A stretch of 64,000 nucleotides of DNA from Bradyrhizobium sp. 132 (GTDB lineage: Bacteria > Pseudomonadota > Alphaproteobacteria > Rhizobiales > Xanthobacteraceae). Of the stretch, positions 60,710 to 64,000 are shown one piece after another (the stretch's first letter is position 1; every line of letters starts with the position of its first letter). The stretch spans positions 124,001 through 188,000 of the forward strand of contig NZ_JADPKY010000158.1 of assembly GCF_023074185.1 (NCBI RefSeq), written 5' to 3'. A program made the position numbers and the translations under genes. Under the pieces are notes generated by a model. The model searched no databases. It saw only the letters and a list, made by a program, of their open reading frames with translations, and had not been told where the DNA came from.

Positions 60710-61864
60710 TCATGCGGCAAGAAGCAGGATTTCGCGCAACTGCGCAGGGTCGTCGATCTTGCGCGGGTTGCGCGGGATCCAGTTCGTGCGCATTGCAGCC
60801 TCCGCGATGGCGTCGAAATGCTCCGGCGAGACGTGAACCTCAGCGAGGCTGCGCGGCATGCCAAGCGAGCGGATGAAGGCATCGAGCACATCGGCTGCCT
60901 TGTGGCCGGGAAAGCCCATCGCGGCTGCGACGATCGTCTGGCGCTCGGCATTGTCGCGCGCATTCCAGCGCATCACCGCCGGCAGCATGACGCAGGAGGT
61001 GTAGCCATGCGGCACGGCGAAGGTCGCGCCCAGCACGTAGCCGATGCCGTGGCTTGCCCCCATCGGCACACCGGCGGCGAGCGCGCCCATCGACAGCCAG
61101 GTGCCGATCTGCGCATCCATCCGCGCGCCGAGGTCGGACGGGTCAGCCTTCACCCGCGGCAGCGCGTCGGCGAGCATCGCCAGGCCTTTCACCGACTGTG
61201 CGTCGGCATAAGGGTGCGTCTCGCGCGAGCAGATCGCCTCGACACAATGATCGATGGCGCGGATGCCGGTCGAAAGAAACAGCCATTCCGGCGTGTGCAC
61301 GGTGATGGCGGGATCGAGGATGGTCGCGCGCGGCACCGCGAGCGGATGCCGTAGCATCTGCTTCACATGCGTGGTGCGGTCGGTGACGCCCGCGATGGAG
61401 CTGAACTCGCCGCCTGCGATCGTGGTCGGTACGCTGATCTGGCGCACAGTCGGCGCGGTCATCTCGGGCGCGACGCCCTTGTGCACGCGGATACGCTCGA
61501 TGCCGTCGATATCGTCGATGCCGTTGGCGAGGCAAAGCTGTACCGCCTTGGCGCCGTCGGTGACCGAGCCGCCGCCTACGGTGACGATCAGGTCTGTGCC
61601 CGCTTCCCGCGCCGCATTGGTGGCGGCGATCACCGCCTCGCGCGGGGTGTGCGCCGGCATGGCATCGAAGACGCCCGCGCAGCGTGTGCCCAGGGCCTGT
61701 TTGATCTTGGCGATTTCGTCGGTCTGCCGGTTGAGCGTGCCCGACACCATCAGGAAGGCGCGACGCGTCCCCAGCCGGTCCATCTGCGCGACCACGGCGT
61801 CGGCCGCGGGGTGGCCGAACACAACCTCCTCGATCGCGCCGTAAACGACACGTCCCTGGTGCAC
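60710..61864 (-). CDS. Iron-containing alcohol dehydrogenase / maleylacetate reductase-like
   Basis: A 384-residue group III dehydrogenase. NAD-binding VTVGGGSVTDGAKA and the metal-binding helical half with IRAIDHCVEAICSRETHP and GASHGIGYVLGATFAVPHG, giving the usual Asp/His ligand set, are present. The sequence begins VHQGRVVYGAIEEVVFGHPA, closer to maleylacetate reductases than to fermentative alcohol dehydrogenases. GTG 61864 is preceded by GGAGGACAG at five-base spacing; the open frame further upstream has no such site. First gene of the run that continues with the ligase and transporter. Confidence 0.88.
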   Translation of the reverse strand: MHQGRVVYGAIEEVVFGHPAADAVVAQMDRLGTRRAFLMVSGTLNRQTDEIAKIKQALGTRCAGVFDAMPAHTPREAVIAATNAAREAGTDLIVTVGGGSVTDGAKAVQLCLANGIDDIDGIERIRVHKGVAPEMTAPTVRQISVPTTIAGGEFSSIAGVTDRTTHVKQMLRHPLAVPRATILDPAITVHTPEWLFLSTGIRAIDHCVEAICSRETHPYADAQSVKGLAMLADALPRVKADPSDLGARMDAQIGTWLSMGALAAGVPMGASHGIGYVLGATFAVPHGYTSCVMLPAVMRWNARDNAERQTIVAAAMGFPGHKAADVLDAFIRSLGMPRSLAEVHVSPEHFDAIAEAAMRTNWIPRNPRKIDDPAQLREILLLAA

Positions 61865-62219
61865 GCCTGTCCTCCCCGGACAATTCGTCTTGTCTTCTGG
61901 GGGTAATCTAGCGGAGCCGGCTCCGGCCGTCATGTGCGAAGACGCTGGCCCCGCTCCCATCTCCAGCGGAGGGTGACCCCTTCGACGCACCGCCTCCTGC
62001 CATTGATGAGCCCGGCGAATAGCTCCATTCGCATCCCGCCCGCTAATCATCGCGTGCGAAGCCCGCTATGTCCGTGTCAACCCGCCATCCGGCCAGGGCA
62101 TTCTTCCGAGCATTGCGCGTGCGATGGTCTTGAACAGTTCATCATTGCGACCCATCTTGTGGCGCCCGCGGGTAGAGGCGTACCCTGCCTTTTCCGCGGC
62201 TTTTAGGCGAGGACCTGGA
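61865..62219. other. Divergent intergenic region, no gene seen
   Basis: A 355-base gap between the iron-type dehydrogenase (leftward) and the RND adaptor (rightward). No convincing coding frame. A short palindrome AGCCGGCT is at about 61915-61922. GCGAGGACCTGGA just before 62220 is the adaptor ribosome site. Promoters for both directions should lie here, but I cannot assign boxes. Confidence 0.5.
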
Positions 62220-63431
62220 ATGAGTGGACCGGACGGAAGCGAGCAGTTTGTCAAAATGCACGATCTCGTTTCGCCTCGACCTCGCGCGATCGCCGGGCTT
62301 CTCGTTGCGGTATTCGCTCTCGCCGGTTGCGGCCAGCCGACGTCGCAGGCGGGTGCACCGCCGCCCGCGCCGGTGACCGTCGCCCAGCCGGTCAAGCGCA
62401 CCGTCACGGATTGGGACGAATTCACCGGCCGCTTCGAGGCGACGGAGGAGGTGCAGGTGCGCCCCCGCGTCGGCGGCTTCGTCAACTCCGTCGAGTTCCA
62501 GGACGGCGCCATCGTGCATCAGGGCGATCTGCTCTACGTCATCGACCCGCGTCCGTTCGAGGCGGTGGCCGAGCAGGCGGACGGCCAGCTGTCCGACGCA
62601 CGCGCCAAGGTGGAGCTTGCCAAGCGCGAGCTCGACCGTGGCTTGAGCCTGGTTCAGACCAGCGCGGTTTCCGAGCAGGTCGTCGACCAGCGCCGCCAGG
62701 CCTTGCAGGGGGCACACGCCGCGGTGTCGCAGGCCGAAGGCGCACTCAAGGCCGCGCGACTCAACATCGAGTTCACGCATGTGACTGCGCCGCTCACCGG
62801 CCGCGTCGGCCGCCATCTCGTCAGCCCCGGCAATCTCGTGCAGGGCAGCGACAACGGCTCGTCGACGCTGCTGACCTCGATCGTGACGCTCGACCCGATC
62901 TACATCTATTTCGACATGGATGAGGCGACCTTCATCAAATACAGCAAGCTGTGGTTCGAGGGTCGCCGCCCCAGCTCGCGCGATACCGCGAACCCGGTGC
63001 AGGTGACGCTCGCCGGCGAGACCAAGCCGTCGCATGAGGGCTCGATCAACTTCCTCGACAACCGCCTCGATGTCTCGACCGGCACGTTGCGCAGCCGCGC
63101 CGTGGTCAAGAACACCGATCTCTCGATCTTGCCCGGCCAATTCGGCCGTGTCCGGCTGATCGGCAGCGCGCCCTATGAGGCGTTGTTGATTCCGGACGTC
63201 GCGGTCGCGACCGACCAGTCCCGCAAGATCGTGTTCGTGGTGAAGCCTGATGACACCGTCGAGGCACGTCCTGTGACGCTTGGGCCGCTCGATGAAGGCC
63301 TGCGTGTGATCCGTGAAGGCCTGAAGCCCGACGATCGCGTCATCGTCAACGGCATCCAGCGCGCCCGTGTCGGCGCCAAGGTCGCGCCGCAGACTGCGCC
63401 GGCCGGTGGCAAGCCGGGTGACAAATCATGA
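62220..63431 (+). CDS. RND efflux periplasmic adaptor (AcrA/MexA type), lipoprotein
   Basis: A 403-residue membrane fusion protein. A hydrophobic stretch LLVAVFALAGC gives a lipobox, so the mature form is probably lipid-anchored at that Cys. Then come the lipoyl-like half (VGGFVNSVEFQDGAIVHQGD and LLYVIDPRPF), an alpha-hairpin, and the second lipoyl half (FTHVTAPLTGRVGRHLVSPG), followed by the beta-barrel. It links an inner-membrane pump with an outer-membrane channel. ATG at 62220 has AGGA upstream. It overlaps the pump gene by four bases. No regulator or outer-membrane factor is in view. Confidence 0.93.
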   Translation: MSGPDGSEQFVKMHDLVSPRPRAIAGLLVAVFALAGCGQPTSQAGAPPPAPVTVAQPVKRTVTDWDEFTGRFEATEEVQVRPRVGGFVNSVEFQDGAIVHQGDLLYVIDPRPFEAVAEQADGQLSDARAKVELAKRELDRGLSLVQTSAVSEQVVDQRRQALQGAHAAVSQAEGALKAARLNIEFTHVTAPLTGRVGRHLVSPGNLVQGSDNGSSTLLTSIVTLDPIYIYFDMDEATFIKYSKLWFEGRRPSSRDTANPVQVTLAGETKPSHEGSINFLDNRLDVSTGTLRSRAVVKNTDLSILPGQFGRVRLIGSAPYEALLIPDVAVATDQSRKIVFVVKPDDTVEARPVTLGPLDEGLRVIREGLKPDDRVIVNGIQRARVGAKVAPQTAPAGGKPGDKS

Positions 63432-64000
63432 ATCTCGGCCGTCTCTCCATCAATCAGCCTATCCTCGCGATGGTGCTGTCGATCGTGCTGCTGATCGTCG
63501 GCGCGCTGGCCTATACCACGCTGCCGGTCTCCGAATATCCGCAAGTGGTACCGCCGACCGTCGTCGTCACCACGCAATATCCCGGCGCCTCCGCGCAGAC
63601 CGTGTCCGACACGGTCGCAGCTCCCATCGAGCAGGAGATCAACGGCGTCGAGGACATGCTGTATCTCTACAGCCAGGCGACCTCGAACGGCCAGCTCACC
63701 ATCACCGTCACCTTCAAGCTCGGCACCGATCTCGACAAGGCCCAGGTGCTGGTGCAGAACCGCGTCGCGATTGCGCAGCCGCGTCTGCCGGAGGAAGTGC
63801 AGCGCAATGGCGTCACCACGCGCAAGAACTCGCCCGACATCCTGATGGTCGTGTTCATGCTGTCGCCCGACGACACCTTCGACCAGCTCTACATCTCGAA
63901 TTACGCGCTGCTCCAGGTCCGTGACCAGCTGCTGCGCATCGACGGCGTCGGCGACATCCAGATTTTTGGTGCGCGTGACTATTCGATGCGGCTTTGGCTC
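63428..64000 (+). CDS. RND efflux pump, inner-membrane transporter (AcrB/MexB type), 3' partial
   Basis: The first 191 residues of a proton-driven multidrug pump: first membrane helix MNLGRLSINQPILAMVLSIV, then the porter domain with YPQVVPPTVVVTTQYPGASA and QTVSDTVAAPIEQEINGVED, a near-universal line of hydrophobe/amphiphile efflux (HAE1) pumps. ATG overlaps the adaptor stop (ATGA). The gene runs off the window; full length in the family is about 1,050 residues. Confidence 0.95.
   Translation, partial: MNLGRLSINQPILAMVLSIVLLIVGALAYTTLPVSEYPQVVPPTVVVTTQYPGASAQTVSDTVAAPIEQEINGVEDMLYLYSQATSNGQLTITVTFKLGTDLDKAQVLVQNRVAIAQPRLPEEVQRNGVTTRKNSPDILMVVFMLSPDDTFDQLYISNYALLQVRDQLLRIDGVGDIQIFGARDYSMRLWL

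Overview
The window is a high-GC alphaproteobacterial chromosome segment. Gene content and protein sequences point to Bradyrhizobium or a very close relative. The clearest clue is a 326-residue amino acid:[carrier protein] ligase whose Cys131/Glu176/Cys279 fall at the positions known for the B. japonicum enzyme Bll0957. TctABC and Liv-type solute uptake, many acyl-CoA enzymes and several families of short palindromic intergenic repeats fit that genus. No rRNA, tRNA, CRISPR array, transposase or phage gene was recognised.

Layout. 1-9.2 kb: end of a Rieske dioxygenase, a cell-wall amidase, a CPA1 cation/proton antiporter, a class A beta-lactamase with a 3' frameshift, small enzymes, a secreted caspase-like protein, a DUF1345 membrane protein and ispA. 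9.3-11.5 kb: mtgA, rpmF and two small unknown proteins. 11.6-19.6 kb: two cyclic-di-GMP proteins (one with a degenerate GGDEF motif, one with four PAS domains and both motifs intact) flanking a tctCBA tricarboxylate transporter operon. 19.9-23.7 kb: an aminoacyl carrier protein cluster (acyltransferase, aa:CP ligase, acyl-CoA dehydrogenase-like flavoprotein, divergent carrier protein). 23.9-25.9 kb: mtnP-mtnA methionine salvage. 26-36.2 kb: HAD hydrolase, trypsin-like protease, Baeyer-Villiger-type monooxygenase, a LuxR-type HTH protein, a large autotransporter, an orphan MCE protein and an NDP-forming acyl-CoA synthetase. 36.2-41.4 kb: a Gram-negative sortase with its VIT/VWA target and a divergent XRE regulator, bracketed by glycosyltransferase relics. 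41.5-61.9 kb: an acyl-CoA catabolic region with a Liv-type binding protein, two acyl-CoA ligases, two acyl-CoA dehydrogenases, GST, AraC regulator, beta-keto acid cleavage enzyme, biotin-dependent acyl-CoA carboxylase, a complete peptide-type ABC transporter and an iron-type alcohol dehydrogenase. 62.2-64 kb: an RND efflux adaptor and the start of its pump, cut by the window end.

The two most system-like loci are the aminoacyl-carrier-protein cluster, whose end product is not evident from the sequence, and the sortase cassette, in which an enzyme and a single membrane-tethered VWA protein with an LPKTA sorting motif lie side by side in a Gram-negative genome. The 44-62 kb region looks like a pathway for importing, CoA-activating, dehydrogenating and carboxylating an unidentified organic acid. 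Start codons were chosen by Shine-Dalgarno spacing, overlap with neighbours and family length; several genes use GTG or TTG.
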